From Candidatus Nitrosopumilus sp. (GTDB lineage Archaea; Thermoproteota; Nitrososphaeria; Nitrososphaerales; Nitrosopumilaceae): a stretch of 53,585 nucleotides of DNA. The position numbers and the translations under genes were made by a program. Below are positions 30,275-39,307 of this stretch, one piece after another; within the stretch, counting starts at the first letter, position 1, and the number at the start of each line of letters is the position of its first letter. The notes below the pieces were generated by a model. It had not been told where the DNA came from, made no database searches, and worked only from the letters and a program-made list of their open reading frames with translations. The stretch covers positions 1 to 53,585 of the forward strand of contig JAOTTS010000015.1 in the NCBI GenBank assembly GCA_029864335.1, given 5' to 3'.

Positions 30275-30701
30275 CATTTCTCGCAGTAAAGGAGCACACA
30301 GGCAAGCTTAGAAGTAATGAGGGATTATCAAGTACCACAGAATACTTGGCAACACTGACTGTCGATACTGGCAAGGACATGTATCTTGCAAGGGTAAAGG
30401 TCATATTCCATACCAATACTATTACAAGAAATCTCTCCGCTGCTGATGAGGTTGTGCTAAAGGTAAATGACACCATAATTGAAACTGCAAAATATTCAGC
30501 TAATGTATCCAGTGGTTCGGATATGGGTGGGGATGGCAAGGGATACTGTTCCTTTGAAAATATTGGTCACAAGGTTGCACAGGTGAAATAATCAAGCTAG
30601 AGGTAATTACATTAACTTCTGTCATTGATGTTGAAGGGTTCATAGAGTGCTTTGAGGAATCTACAGGTGAATCGCCATATCAGGCATCTGAATTTACATA
30701 G
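30267..30701 (+). pseudogene. Beta-rich structural-looking protein with two frameshifts
   Basis: Frame 1 (ATG 30267) reads SDISRSKGAHRQA and stops at 30309. Frame 2 from 30301 reads KLRSNEGLSSTTEYLATLTV ... ENIGHKVA to TAA 30591. Frame 3 from 30582 reads GEIIKLEVITLTSVIDVEGF to TAG 30699-30701. Joined, about 144 residues, strand-rich and Thr/Ser/Val-rich like a virion or pilus-type beta sandwich. The first break fits loss of one 5-bp unit from a GGCAA tandem; the second, loss of one A. Family not identified. Confidence 0.65.
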
Positions 30702-30704
30702 AAT

Positions 30705-30833
30705 CTAATTCTTGCACTTTTCACAAACAGCCTCAAAGTTCCCATCAAGAATAATTGAGATCCCTGATGAGAAGCATTTTGTACATAATCCTGTCATGTA
30801 ATATTCGAAACTATTGTGGAAAATTTGAATCAT
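30705..30833 (-). CDS. CxxC/CxxC zinc-ribbon microprotein
   Basis: 42 residues from ATG 30833 (or 31 from ATG 30797): TGLCTKCFSSGISIILDGNF then EAVCEKCKN, a minimal zinc ribbon. Stops four bases from the stop of the convergent broken gene at 30701. Confidence 0.5.
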   Translation of the reverse strand: MIQIFHNSFEYYMTGLCTKCFSSGISIILDGNFEAVCEKCKN

Positions 30834-30924
30834 AATATTGAATATAGTCTCGATCATAGTCAACTAAAAAAAACAAAACCATGATGCGTAATTGTTTTAA
30901 GTTGAGATCCTAAGATGGAGCATT

Positions 30925-31038
30925 ATGCCTGAAAACCAGCATTGCATTGTATGTGGGAAGGAAGTCATATCAAAAGAGCATACGTCATATCTCTACTGCA
31001 AGCTGCATCAAAACCACAGTATCCCCATTGGTGCCTAG
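30925..31038 (+). CDS. CxxC...CxxH zinc-finger microprotein
   Basis: 37 residues: QHCIVCGKEVISKEHTSYLY then CKLHQNHSIPIGA. Ligand order C-x2-C-x(15-16)-C-x2-H is a treble-clef- or ribbon-like site. It lies between the element and the DUF309 gene. Confidence 0.5.
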   Translation: MPENQHCIVCGKEVISKEHTSYLYCKLHQNHSIPIGA

Positions 31039-31176
31039 ATTGGTGATTTTTAATATTATCCTCATAATAGATAATCTGTGACCTGTGCTGATTACGTGTT
31101 TATATGAAACAAACAGTATCGTAAACCTTGATTGAAATTCCAGAAGAAATTTAAGAAATCCCTTCAGAACTATATC

Positions 31177-31740
31177 GTGGAACGTTATCTGCTTCATTTC
31201 AAAAATGAGAAATACTTACCTCAGAATTGTAGAGATCTTGCTTACAAAGCAAGAGATCTTGCATCTGACATGAAAAATGTCTCAGTGAGACTAGCTAGAG
31301 TTGCCACTAAATTTATTGAATTTGATGTTGCTGCCGAAAAAGAAGATTTGGATGCACTGGTTGATAAATTATCTCCAATTGGGGATGTTGATAATGTAAG
31401 ACATGTTTTTGAAGAGCACATTGAAAAAGAGAAGGGAATTGAGGATGGAATCTTTTTCTTTAATAATGAAAGATTTTGGGAATGTCATGAAGCATTTGAA
31501 GGAGTTTGGAATCAATGTTATGGACGAGAAAAGGAGCTAGTACAAGGAATTATTTTAGTTGCAGTGGCATTTGCTCATGAGCAAGAAAATGAAGAAAGTA
31601 TTGGCATTGGCATGTTAAGTAGAGCATTAGAAAAATTAGGTTCTTCACCCTCTGTGTATCATTCCATTGATGTTGATAGAATTAGAAAGAAAGCAGTTGA
31701 AATGCAACAAGCAAAAAAATTAACTAGGTTTGAGATTTAA
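31177..31740 (+). CDS. DUF309 family protein
   Basis: 187 residues from GTG 31177; TTG 31132 would add 15 basic residues and is less likely. The C-terminal half contains FFNNERFWECHEAFEGVWNQ, the DUF309 signature (E-x-W-E-x-H-E-x-x-E/W), followed by a helix QGIILVAVAFAHEQEN. The family is helical, found across archaea and bacteria, without known function. The 3' end overlaps the convergent apgM by 17 nt. Confidence 0.8.
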   Translation: MERYLLHFKNEKYLPQNCRDLAYKARDLASDMKNVSVRLARVATKFIEFDVAAEKEDLDALVDKLSPIGDVDNVRHVFEEHIEKEKGIEDGIFFFNNERFWECHEAFEGVWNQCYGREKELVQGIILVAVAFAHEQENEESIGIGMLSRALEKLGSSPSVYHSIDVDRIRKKAVEMQQAKKLTRFEI

Positions 31741-33010
31741 TTAATTCTAGAGCTTTTGGAATTACTTCTGCACCTTGAAGCAAACCTATACTTCCTTTCT
31801 TTGCTTGCTCTTCAGTCATTCTAGTAGTTCCATCATTTTGAATAAAATCAGCTGAAATTAAAACTGGTACAGGATCATCACTGTGACCTTTGTTAATACA
31901 TGGTGTAGAATGATCAGCAGATATGACAATTGCGACTTTGCTTGAATCAATATTTTCAACAAGTGTTTTAAAAAATCTCTGATCAATTTCTTCTATATTT
32001 TTCATCTTGCCAACTGCATCCCCATCATGACCAAATTCATCTGGTCCTTTGAGATGAACATAAATTGAATTTTGAGTCTCCATTGCTTTTGCTGCAACTC
32101 TGGCTTTTTCTTCATAATCTGTTAATCCTCCAGCTTCAAATGCTTTCATCTTTAAAACATCTGAGATTCCAAGCTCTACTGGCATATCTACAATACATGA
32201 AAATTGCATAGAATATTTTTCATTAATTGGAATTACATCTGGATATTTATTTCCTGCATCTCTGAGTAGAATACAACTAAGTTCCTTCTTTCCTTGTTCT
32301 TTTCTTTTTTTATTAATTTGACTCTCTTTCATAATTTTGATTGATTGTTCTGAAAATTCATTAACAATATTTGCAGTAAATTTTGAATCTTCATCATCTT
32401 CTAAGGGTAAACATTTTTCAATTTTTAGAAAATCGCCAACTGCTTTTGCTACACCCATACCTCCGATGTTACTGTAAGCTGGGTCTGTATTGGTAATTTT
32501 TGAAGAAAGTTTTCTAGAGTTTGTTCTAATTCTAACTGTGACCCTATGACCGATTGTAGGTGCCACCACAACAGATGTATTTGGACTTGACAACTTTATT
32601 TTTTGTTCAATCTCTTTTGCAACTCCATGTGCATCTTCTTTTTCAATATTTCTGCCTGCTCTTCTATCTATTATTACTCCATCATCATTTAGTGTTGAAT
32701 AATTTCCTCTTAATGCTAAATCCCCATCTTTGAAGTCAATCCCAATTCCAATGGCTTCGATAACTCCTCTTCCTGCATATTCTGAATGATTGAATTTGTA
32801 TCCCAACATATTGAAAACAGCAATGTCTGACTCTGGAGCAATTCCTTTTCCAACAGAAATTACTTCTCCTATACAGCCGTTACTTGCAATCTTGTCCAAA
32901 GTTGGTGTATTTGCAGCCTCCAATGGTGTTTTTCCTTCTAAATCTGGATGTGGAAGATCTCCAACTCCGTCTAGTAGAACGTAAATTATATGAATATCCG
33001 AATTATCCAT
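31724..33010 (-). CDS. apgM: 2,3-bisphosphoglycerate-independent phosphoglycerate mutase (archaeal)
   Basis: 428 residues of the alkaline phosphatase superfamily: VLLDGVGDLPHPDLEGKTPL near the N-terminus (metal-binding Asp), APESDIAVFNMLGY with the serine nucleophile, GPDEFGHDGD, ISADHSTPCINKGHSDDPVP with the remaining metal ligands. The enzyme interconverts 2- and 3-phosphoglycerate in gluconeogenesis/glycolysis. Length and order fit archaeal ApgM. Monocistronic, promoter region 33011-33060. Confidence 0.93.
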   Translation of the reverse strand: MDNSDIHIIYVLLDGVGDLPHPDLEGKTPLEAANTPTLDKIASNGCIGEVISVGKGIAPESDIAVFNMLGYKFNHSEYAGRGVIEAIGIGIDFKDGDLALRGNYSTLNDDGVIIDRRAGRNIEKEDAHGVAKEIEQKIKLSSPNTSVVVAPTIGHRVTVRIRTNSRKLSSKITNTDPAYSNIGGMGVAKAVGDFLKIEKCLPLEDDEDSKFTANIVNEFSEQSIKIMKESQINKKRKEQGKKELSCILLRDAGNKYPDVIPINEKYSMQFSCIVDMPVELGISDVLKMKAFEAGGLTDYEEKARVAAKAMETQNSIYVHLKGPDEFGHDGDAVGKMKNIEEIDQRFFKTLVENIDSSKVAIVISADHSTPCINKGHSDDPVPVLISADFIQNDGTTRMTEEQAKKGSIGLLQGAEVIPKALELIKSQT

Positions 33011-33241
33011 AATACTCCCTGTTTATCCAACTTAGATGCCACCTTTAAAGCTTGCAACAAAATATGCGATCAAAAATTTAGAATCAACTTGATTTTTCTA
33101 ATTTAATTTTTCAAATTATTAATATTTGATCAAAGTATGGTTTTTTAATTTTTATTGAAATTAATTGCAAAACATGTTTTGAATTTAGAAATATAATCTC
33201 TTAGCAAACGTTTTAACAGACATTTACTTTCAGTTACACTT

Positions 33242-34258
33242 ATGGGGGATATGCGTAAAGATTATGTCTCCGAGCGTTTCATGATTGTATCAAAAAAAGA
33301 AGACAAAATTATTGATCCAAAAAAATCCCCATTTGCTCCTGGTAATGAGTCCATGACAAATCCTTCAGTATTATCGCTTGTTGAAAAAGATGGAATGCTA
33401 CAACGTCTTCAAGATAATGAGGATGAATATGTCGAGGGTTGGGTTATTAGAGTATTTGAAAGTAAAAATCCTACTGTTTCAATTGATACAGAAAATTCTT
33501 ACAGTGACAGGCCTTTCTATAGTGAACCTGCATACGGATATCATTACATTGTTGTTGCATCCCCAAAAGAAAAAGATACATTTGCAACAATTGATCCTGA
33601 ACAATGGTCAAATGTTTTAGTTGTTGTTCAAGATAGATTGAGGTGGCTCTATACTCAAAAAGGTGTTACCTACGTTTCAATTTACGCTGATTATGGTGAT
33701 TTGGCAGGAAGCACTAACTCTCATCCTCACCTTAATCTTCTTACATTTTCCACTATTCCTCCAGTAATTGAGAATGAAGCTGAGGCATCACACAAAATTC
33801 TAAATGAAAAAGGCGTATGTCCAATGTGCCAAACAGTAAATGAAGAAATTGGTGGTCCAAGACAGGTTCTTCAATCAGAAGGCTTTATCGCATTTTGTCC
33901 TTGGTCCCCTTCATATCCCTACGAATTTTGGATTTCTCCAAAAAAACATACTACTAGTTTTTCCAAAATCACTCAAAAAGAAATTAATGATTTGTCTTTA
34001 ATTTTGAGGGCAACTTTGGGTGGATTGTCCAAAACTGTCAAAAATGTATCATATAATCTTGTTTTCCATCTTTCTCCTGAAAAGAAAAATAGTAGACAAA
34101 TTCATTGGCACATTGAAGTTTATCCAATTACAAAATCATGGTCTGGATTAGAACGTGGTTATGGTATTTTCTTAAATGATATTTCTCCAGAGCAAGCTGC
34201 TGAAAAACTTGGAGCGTCTTGCAGAAAAGAATTAGCTAATCTCGTTGGCATTGTATGA
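33242..34258 (+). CDS. Galactose-1-phosphate uridylyltransferase-like (GalT/HIT) protein
   Basis: 338 residues. GSTNSHPHLNLLTF (about 159-172) and IHWHIEVYP (about 284-292) carry the two HxH-type motifs of the HIT superfamily; CPMCQT (195-200) adds a possible zinc ligand pair. The size fits GalT-like or ADP-glucose phosphorylase enzymes rather than small HIT hydrolases. It would transfer nucleotidyl groups to sugar 1-phosphates. The exact sugar is not decidable. Intact and monocistronic. Confidence 0.8.
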   Translation: MGDMRKDYVSERFMIVSKKEDKIIDPKKSPFAPGNESMTNPSVLSLVEKDGMLQRLQDNEDEYVEGWVIRVFESKNPTVSIDTENSYSDRPFYSEPAYGYHYIVVASPKEKDTFATIDPEQWSNVLVVVQDRLRWLYTQKGVTYVSIYADYGDLAGSTNSHPHLNLLTFSTIPPVIENEAEASHKILNEKGVCPMCQTVNEEIGGPRQVLQSEGFIAFCPWSPSYPYEFWISPKKHTTSFSKITQKEINDLSLILRATLGGLSKTVKNVSYNLVFHLSPEKKNSRQIHWHIEVYPITKSWSGLERGYGIFLNDISPEQAAEKLGASCRKELANLVGIV

Positions 34259-34300
34259 TTTTCTGAATGGTTTATTTATCAACTAGAATCTGTTTTAATT

Positions 34301-34738
34301 ATGGCAATAGAGAAATGGCTTGCAATAACAAGTGTAGCTTTGTTTGCAATGTTTGTAGGTGAAATGATTTCAATTTACACTTATGCTATCACTCCTCCTG
34401 AAAATGCTGTAATTGATGATTCCTGGTTTGATTCTAAAATATTTCAGTTTATTTCGATCGGTGTTGCCCCAGCTGGAATTTTAGCTGCAGTTCCTTATTT
34501 TATGACAAAACAATATGGTTCAAAATCAATAGGTGGATTAATTGTTGTAGGCGGAGTAATTTTGTTAGTGGGAATGTTTGTTTGTTATACTATATTAGAT
34601 CAAATCAATGATGTTTATCTTACCGATATTGTAACCTTTACTCCAGTTTTATTTATGGGTCTGTCCCCTATTGTAATTGCTGTTGGTGCCTATTTGACCA
34701 AACAAAAAAAGAAACGTCCAAAAAAAGAATTCTTCTAA
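34301..34738 (+). CDS. Four-helix integral membrane protein
   Basis: 145 residues with hydrophobic segments at about 5-27, 47-66, 76-100 and 110-132 and a basic C-terminus (KQKKKRPKKEFF) that should be cytoplasmic. No enzymatic motif. It follows the GalT-like gene by 42 nt. The stop overlaps the convergent GNAT gene by 4 nt. Unknown family. Confidence 0.65.
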   Translation: MAIEKWLAITSVALFAMFVGEMISIYTYAITPPENAVIDDSWFDSKIFQFISIGVAPAGILAAVPYFMTKQYGSKSIGGLIVVGGVILLVGMFVCYTILDQINDVYLTDIVTFTPVLFMGLSPIVIAVGAYLTKQKKKRPKKEFF

Positions 34739-35172
34739 TCATTATCAAATCTTAATTCATTTGCAGTTTGCTTAAAGCCTAATTTTTCATAAAATGGTTT
34801 TACATCATCTGTGCAATCTAGAATTGTTTTATAGCAACCTCTACTCTTTGCAATTTCTAGAAGGTATTTCATAATTTTATCACCTATTTTTTGTCCTTGA
34901 AAATCCTTGTTTACTACCACATCTTCAATATGGCCTACCATTCCTCCATCATGAATGAATTTTTGCTCTATTAGTAGTGTAGTGGAACCCACAATTTTTC
35001 CATCTAATTCTGCAACTGCAATTATGTGATCTGGATTGGAATTTATTTTCTCAAAAATCTTAACTGCCTTCTCATTATCAATATCACTTGTCTTCCGCAA
35101 TGAATCAAGCGTTGTTAAAAATCCATTTTGAATGTCTTCTTTTCTTAATTCTCTTATTGTTATATTGTTCAT
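34735..35172 (-). CDS. GNAT N-acetyltransferase, GNA1-like
   Basis: 145 residues. VGSTTLLIEQKFIHDGGMVG, HIEDVVVNKDFQGQKIGDKI (acetyl-CoA motif QxxKIG) and LDCTDDVKPFYEKLGF follow the order in glucosamine-6-phosphate N-acetyltransferase (GNA1). So UDP-GlcNAc synthesis is a reasonable role. Next to it lies a dead sugar-nucleotidyltransferase gene, consistent with a sugar-activation neighbourhood. Confidence 0.75.
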   Translation of the reverse strand: MNNITIRELRKEDIQNGFLTTLDSLRKTSDIDNEKAVKIFEKINSNPDHIIAVAELDGKIVGSTTLLIEQKFIHDGGMVGHIEDVVVNKDFQGQKIGDKIMKYLLEIAKSRGCYKTILDCTDDVKPFYEKLGFKQTANELRFDND

Positions 35173-35198
35173 TTTTATTTTCAGTTCTTACCTAGATT

Positions 35199-35892
35199 TT
35201 AAAAATGTTCTTGTCCTGCTTTTTTATAGATTGCTTTATTTCCAATATCTGTAAATCTGTTATTTGTAAGAAAATTATTGACTGGTTTTTTCTACTCATG
35301 GCCTTCTTGATTTCATAATCCCTTCAAAAGGATTTGTTTTTTGGTATGAATTCCAAAATTTCCTGTTCCATGATATATGGCCCACTATTTACATTGGCTT
35401 TTATCTCTGGTTTTTCATTCCAACTTTACATCTTTCTATTCTTTGAAATCTCAATTGCTCCTATGCCAAATTAGTTTTGTGTTCATTAAGACTCATAGTA
35501 ACGAATACTTTTTTCTTATTGTATTGTTTTATCATATTTCTAAGACTAAAATTAAAAATTTAATCACGTTATATACAAACAAAAATATCATCAATTAACT
35601 TTTCAGTAGTTTTTAGATGTTCTAGAGTAGTTAGCGGTTTAATTGACACTGCCTACTTAATATTCACTCAAAATCTTTTACCATTCTCAAAACAATCTTC
35701 AATTGTTTTTCTAAGATAACTATCACACAATCAAACTGATTTTACACTATTTTCTCTTGCCCAATCAATTAGGTGCTCCCATATTGATTATTATCTCAAC
35801 AGTGACTTGGGCTTTGGAAAAAATGTGGTGTATGGCGTAACCTTGTACCTAAACCTGCAACAAAAATTACTGCTTTCACAAATTCCATTTGA
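35199..35892 (-). pseudogene. Sugar-1-phosphate nucleotidyltransferase, heavily decayed
   Basis: The minus strand reads MEFVKAVIFVAGLGTRLRHT (G-x-G-T-R-x-R of NTP transferases), then blocks in changing frames: HLIDWARENSVK, CDSYLRKTIEDCFENG, IKPLTTLEHLKTTEKLIDDI, KPEIKANVNSGPYIMEQEIL, and RFTDIGNKAIYKKAGQEHF before a TAA at 35199. The blocks occur in the family's order over about 230 codons, with at least five stops or frame changes. Clearly a long-dead gene, next to the GNA1-like acetyltransferase. Confidence 0.75.
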
Positions 35893-35932
35893 AAATTGAC
35901 TATTTATGTTCAAGAATGAATTTTGACCAGAC

Positions 35933-37225
35933 TCAAATAATTTTTAAAATTTTTTTCAAAACGTTATCTGGAGTTTCCCCAAATACTATAATCATTGGTT
36001 CTTTTCCAAAATCCCCTTTATGGTAAATTGCATCTGGTATTTTTGTTGAATTCTTGACTACTTTTTTTATGCCCCATTCAATGGTTGAGCCCTTAACTTT
36101 CACATTTTTTGGCTCTTCATTTCTATCATAACTTGAAACTACTAATTTTGATTTTTTGATTTTTGAAATTGTATTATTTTGATATTTTAGATTTATTGCA
36201 GAGCAAATTTTTGGATATTTTTTATTCATTATTAGTAATGCTGTTGCAACATGTTTTGAACCACCATAAGTCAGCTGACCAGATACAACTGCATCTTTTC
36301 CTGATTTGACTATTCTTCCAGAAATTCCTAGAATATCTTTTATTGATTTTGGTTTTTGTTTGGAATAAACAAAATTTATTTGGCATTCAGGAATATTTTT
36401 GTAAATATTTTTAATTTGAATAAATTTGTCTATTGCTTCTGATAAATCTCGATTTACAGTATCTTGAATTTCTGTGATTGCTATTCCTTTTCCTATTTTC
36501 TTTGCATTTATAATTGAATTTTGAGTAAATTGTTGGGCAAATTTTAATGACTCCTTTATTGTCTTGTTTTTTGCTAGAGCAAAAATTATGGCTGCTGAAT
36601 AATTACATCCACTACCATGATTGACTCTGTTAATTTTGTTTCCAAAAATAAAATATTCTGTATTTTTTTCCAAAATAAAATCTGATATTGTTTTATCTCC
36701 TGTCTTGGCTCCAGTAATTACAACATTCTTTGCGCCCATTTTTTGAATTTTTTTTGCAATACTATGTAGTGATTTTTTAGAACCTATCTTAGTATTTGAT
36801 AGTATTTTGGCCTCAAATTTGTTTGGTGTAATTACTGTTGCAAGAGGAATGATGTACTTTTGAAAATCCGAGATGGCTGATTTTTCTATTAGTGCTCCCC
36901 CAGTCGTTGATTTGATTACAGGGTCTACTACAATTGGAATTTTTATCTTTCTTAATTTACTATTTAGAATTTTAATAATTTGAGAATTGTATACCATTCC
37001 AATTTTTATTCCATCAATTTTAAAATCTGACATTAACAATTCAAACTGATCTTTTAAAATTTTTTGTGAAACAGGTTCCGTAATACCAAAATTTGATGTG
37101 TTTTGGCTGGTGATAGCTGTGATAACTGTTAACCCATGAACATTAAATGATGAAAAAGTTTTGATATCACTTTGAATTCCAGCACCAGATGATGGATCCG
37201 AGCCTCCGATTGAAAGTAAATTCAT
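35933..37225 (-). CDS. thiDN: Bifunctional ThiD-ThiN (HMP-P kinase / thiamine-phosphate synthase)
   Basis: 430 residues. Residues 1-255 are ThiD: IGGSDPSSGAGIQSDIKTFS at the start, MVYNSQIIKIL, VITGAKTGD, NHGSGCNYSAAII (ATP/anion site). Residues about 265-430 are ThiN: VYSKQKPKSIKDILGISGRI and GKDAVVSGQLTYGGSKHVAT. The fusion phosphorylates hydroxymethylpyrimidine phosphate and joins it with the thiazole to thiamine phosphate; archaea use ThiN in place of ThiE. ThiC is encoded 750 nt away on the other strand. Confidence 0.93.
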   Translation of the reverse strand: MNLLSIGGSDPSSGAGIQSDIKTFSSFNVHGLTVITAITSQNTSNFGITEPVSQKILKDQFELLMSDFKIDGIKIGMVYNSQIIKILNSKLRKIKIPIVVDPVIKSTTGGALIEKSAISDFQKYIIPLATVITPNKFEAKILSNTKIGSKKSLHSIAKKIQKMGAKNVVITGAKTGDKTISDFILEKNTEYFIFGNKINRVNHGSGCNYSAAIIFALAKNKTIKESLKFAQQFTQNSIINAKKIGKGIAITEIQDTVNRDLSEAIDKFIQIKNIYKNIPECQINFVYSKQKPKSIKDILGISGRIVKSGKDAVVSGQLTYGGSKHVATALLIMNKKYPKICSAINLKYQNNTISKIKKSKLVVSSYDRNEEPKNVKVKGSTIEWGIKKVVKNSTKIPDAIYHKGDFGKEPMIIVFGETPDNVLKKILKII

Positions 37226-37327
37226 AATTTTCTATTTTTCTTAGCACTAATTTGTTTTTACTTTACATTTTTTAAATATTTCACTTTGTAACATTGATTT
37301 TATACTTGAATGATTCTCTTAAAACTA

Positions 37328-37516
37328 ATGACTAAAATTCTAATAGTAAATGATGCTCCTACTGAAGAATTGCGATGTATAACATGTTTACTTCCTATGC
37401 AATATCAAACAAAAAAAGATGGAAAATTCTTTTGGCAATGTTTCAAATGTGGTAAACAATACCTTGTATCTACAAACACTGAGCACATTGAAGAAAGTTG
37501 CAGTCCTCCAAGATGA
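37328..37516 (+). CDS. Zinc-ribbon protein, 62 aa
   Basis: From ATG 37328 (37310 would add six residues): ELRCITCLLPMQYQTKKDGK then FFWQCFKCGKQYLV, two CxxC knuckles 18-20 residues apart. Stop overlaps the next ATG (ATGA at 37513), indicating a two-gene unit. Probably general housekeeping; role unknown. Confidence 0.6.
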   Translation: MTKILIVNDAPTEELRCITCLLPMQYQTKKDGKFFWQCFKCGKQYLVSTNTEHIEESCSPPR

Positions 37517-37695
37517 CCAACGTCTCTGAAATTGAATCTCTAAAATCTGAAAATCAAAAACTAAGAAAACATATTTCTCTAATTTCTGCCGAAACTGAAT
37601 TAACTCAAAGAGTGGGGGAGATAAGGAAAAATTTTACAAATTCTGATGATTCTAAGTCCATTATCAAGCCTATTATGGAAGAATCCTTAGAATAA
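37513..37695 (+). CDS. Small coiled-coil protein
   Basis: 60 residues from ATG 37513: NVSEIESLKSENQKLRKHIS is a leucine-zipper-like helix (Leu/Ile every seven), then a charged tail. ATGA overlap with the zinc-ribbon gene suggests the two act together, perhaps as a small DNA-binding complex (inference). Confidence 0.55.
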   Translation: MTNVSEIESLKSENQKLRKHISLISAETELTQRVGEIRKNFTNSDDSKSIIKPIMEESLE

Positions 37696-37747
37696 AATCT
37701 GAAAAACTAACTCTACAAAAGGAATTGGGACTAAATTAATTTTAAAA

Positions 37748-37864
37748 TTATGATGATGATTGGGTCACACAATCAAAAGAACAAAAATCATCTTTTAAAC
37801 TATAGAATTCCCTACCACAATGCCTACATTCTTTTATTGCCCTCACAATAACATATAATGGCAT
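37748..37864 (-). CDS. CxxC...CxxxC microprotein
   Basis: 38 residues from ATG 37864 (or GTG 37846): KECRHCGREFYSLKDDFCSF then DCVTQSSS. Four Cys in the order of a short treble-clef zinc finger, as in the FCS/MYM or DUF2116-like type. Lies between the coiled-coil gene and ThiC. Confidence 0.5.
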   Translation of the reverse strand: MPLYVIVRAIKECRHCGREFYSLKDDFCSFDCVTQSSS

Positions 37865-37978
37865 TCTAACATTTAAGATAATCTATTTTCTTAATATTGT
37901 GCCAAGGAATTATGGGGCGATCAACACTTTTTTCATTTTCCACGATTGTTTAAATCAGGCAAAAACATAGATTAAGTT

Positions 37979-39307
37979 ATGGCTACACAAATGACTTCTG
38001 CCAGACGCGGTGTTGCGACTGATGAAATGAAACAAGTTGCAAAAGATGAAGATGTTTCCTTAGATTGGCTTATTCCAAAAATTGCTCGTGGCTCAATAAT
38101 AATTCCAAGTAATAATGTACGACCACAAAAAATTCACAATGTTGGAATTGGTAGCGGTCTTAAAACTAAAGTAAATGTAAACATTGGAACTTCAACTCTA
38201 AATGTAAATCTGGATGAAGAAATTGAAAAAGCAAAAGTTGCAATAAAATATCATGCAGATACAATTATGGATCTTAGTGATGGCGGTGATGTTAAAATGA
38301 TAAGACAAACTCTTATGGATTCTGCACCAATAACATTTGGAACGGTTCCAATTTATGAGGCTTATAATTATGGTGTTGAAATTCACAAAAATCCTCTGAA
38401 TTTAACAGAAGATGATTATCTAAATGCATTTGAAAATAATGCAAAAGATGGAGTTGATTATACAACAATTCACTGTGGAATTACTAAAGATATTGCAAAA
38501 AGAATTCTAAAAGTTCAACGATATGGTGGAGTTGTAAGTAAAGGTGGAACAATTACTGCTGCATGGATGTTAAAACATGATAAGGAAAATCCATACTTCA
38601 CTCACTATGACTATTTGATTGAAATTGCTAAAAAATATGATGTTACATTTAGCCTCGGAGATGCACTTAGACCAGGCTCAATCTTGGATTCTCATGATGA
38701 ATTACAAGTTCAAGAGATGATCAATATTTCTCAATTAACGAAACGAGCGCATGAACAAGATATTCAAGTAATGGTTGAAGGCCCAGGACATGTTCCATTA
38801 AATGAAGTTGCAGCAAATGTAAGGTTGGCAAAATCTCTAATTGGTGATGTGCCATACTATGTTCTAGGTCCATTAGTTACTGATGTTGCATCAGGTCATG
38901 ATCATATTGCAAGTGCAATAGGAGCTGCAGTTTCAGCCAGTGAAGGTGTAGATCTTTTATGTTATCTTACTCCTTCTGAACATTTGGCTTTACCAAATGC
39001 TGAAGAAGTAAAAGCTGGATTAATTGCATATAGAATTGCAGCTCATGCAGGTGATCTTGTTAAAATTCGTGATAAAGTTATCAAATGGGATATGGAAATG
39101 ACAGAAGCTAGACGTACTTTAGATTGGGAAAAGCAACTTGCATTATCTATAGATCCTGAAGAAGCAGCTAAGATTCATAGTAGAACAGGACAGCATCCTG
39201 GAAATAATGTGCCATGTACAATGTGTGGTGGTGCATGTGTTTACATGATGTTACCACAACAAAAAAAATACGAAAAAGAAAGTAATAATTTACAACAAAT
39301 TGAATAA
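37979..39307 (+). CDS. thiC: Phosphomethylpyrimidine synthase ThiC
   Basis: 442 residues. Radical SAM enzyme turning aminoimidazole ribotide into HMP-phosphate. Visible landmarks: NVNIGTSTLNVNLDEEIEKA (substrate region), DGVDYTTIHCGITK, SLGDALRPGSILDSHDELQV, VMVEGPGHVP, and the C-terminal cluster CTMCGGACVYM. The cluster spacing is C-x2-C-x3-C, the shorter archaeal/clostridial form. A TATA-like TTGTTTAAATC ends 22 nt before the ATG, so the transcript is probably leaderless and has no room for a TPP riboswitch. Confidence 0.96.
   Translation: MATQMTSARRGVATDEMKQVAKDEDVSLDWLIPKIARGSIIIPSNNVRPQKIHNVGIGSGLKTKVNVNIGTSTLNVNLDEEIEKAKVAIKYHADTIMDLSDGGDVKMIRQTLMDSAPITFGTVPIYEAYNYGVEIHKNPLNLTEDDYLNAFENNAKDGVDYTTIHCGITKDIAKRILKVQRYGGVVSKGGTITAAWMLKHDKENPYFTHYDYLIEIAKKYDVTFSLGDALRPGSILDSHDELQVQEMINISQLTKRAHEQDIQVMVEGPGHVPLNEVAANVRLAKSLIGDVPYYVLGPLVTDVASGHDHIASAIGAAVSASEGVDLLCYLTPSEHLALPNAEEVKAGLIAYRIAAHAGDLVKIRDKVIKWDMEMTEARRTLDWEKQLALSIDPEEAAKIHSRTGQHPGNNVPCTMCGGACVYMMLPQQKKYEKESNNLQQIE

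Noticed and set aside
37700-37978. TPP riboswitch before ThiC
   Set aside because: No CTGAGA or related TPP box; the TATA-like box is too close to the ATG to leave a leader.
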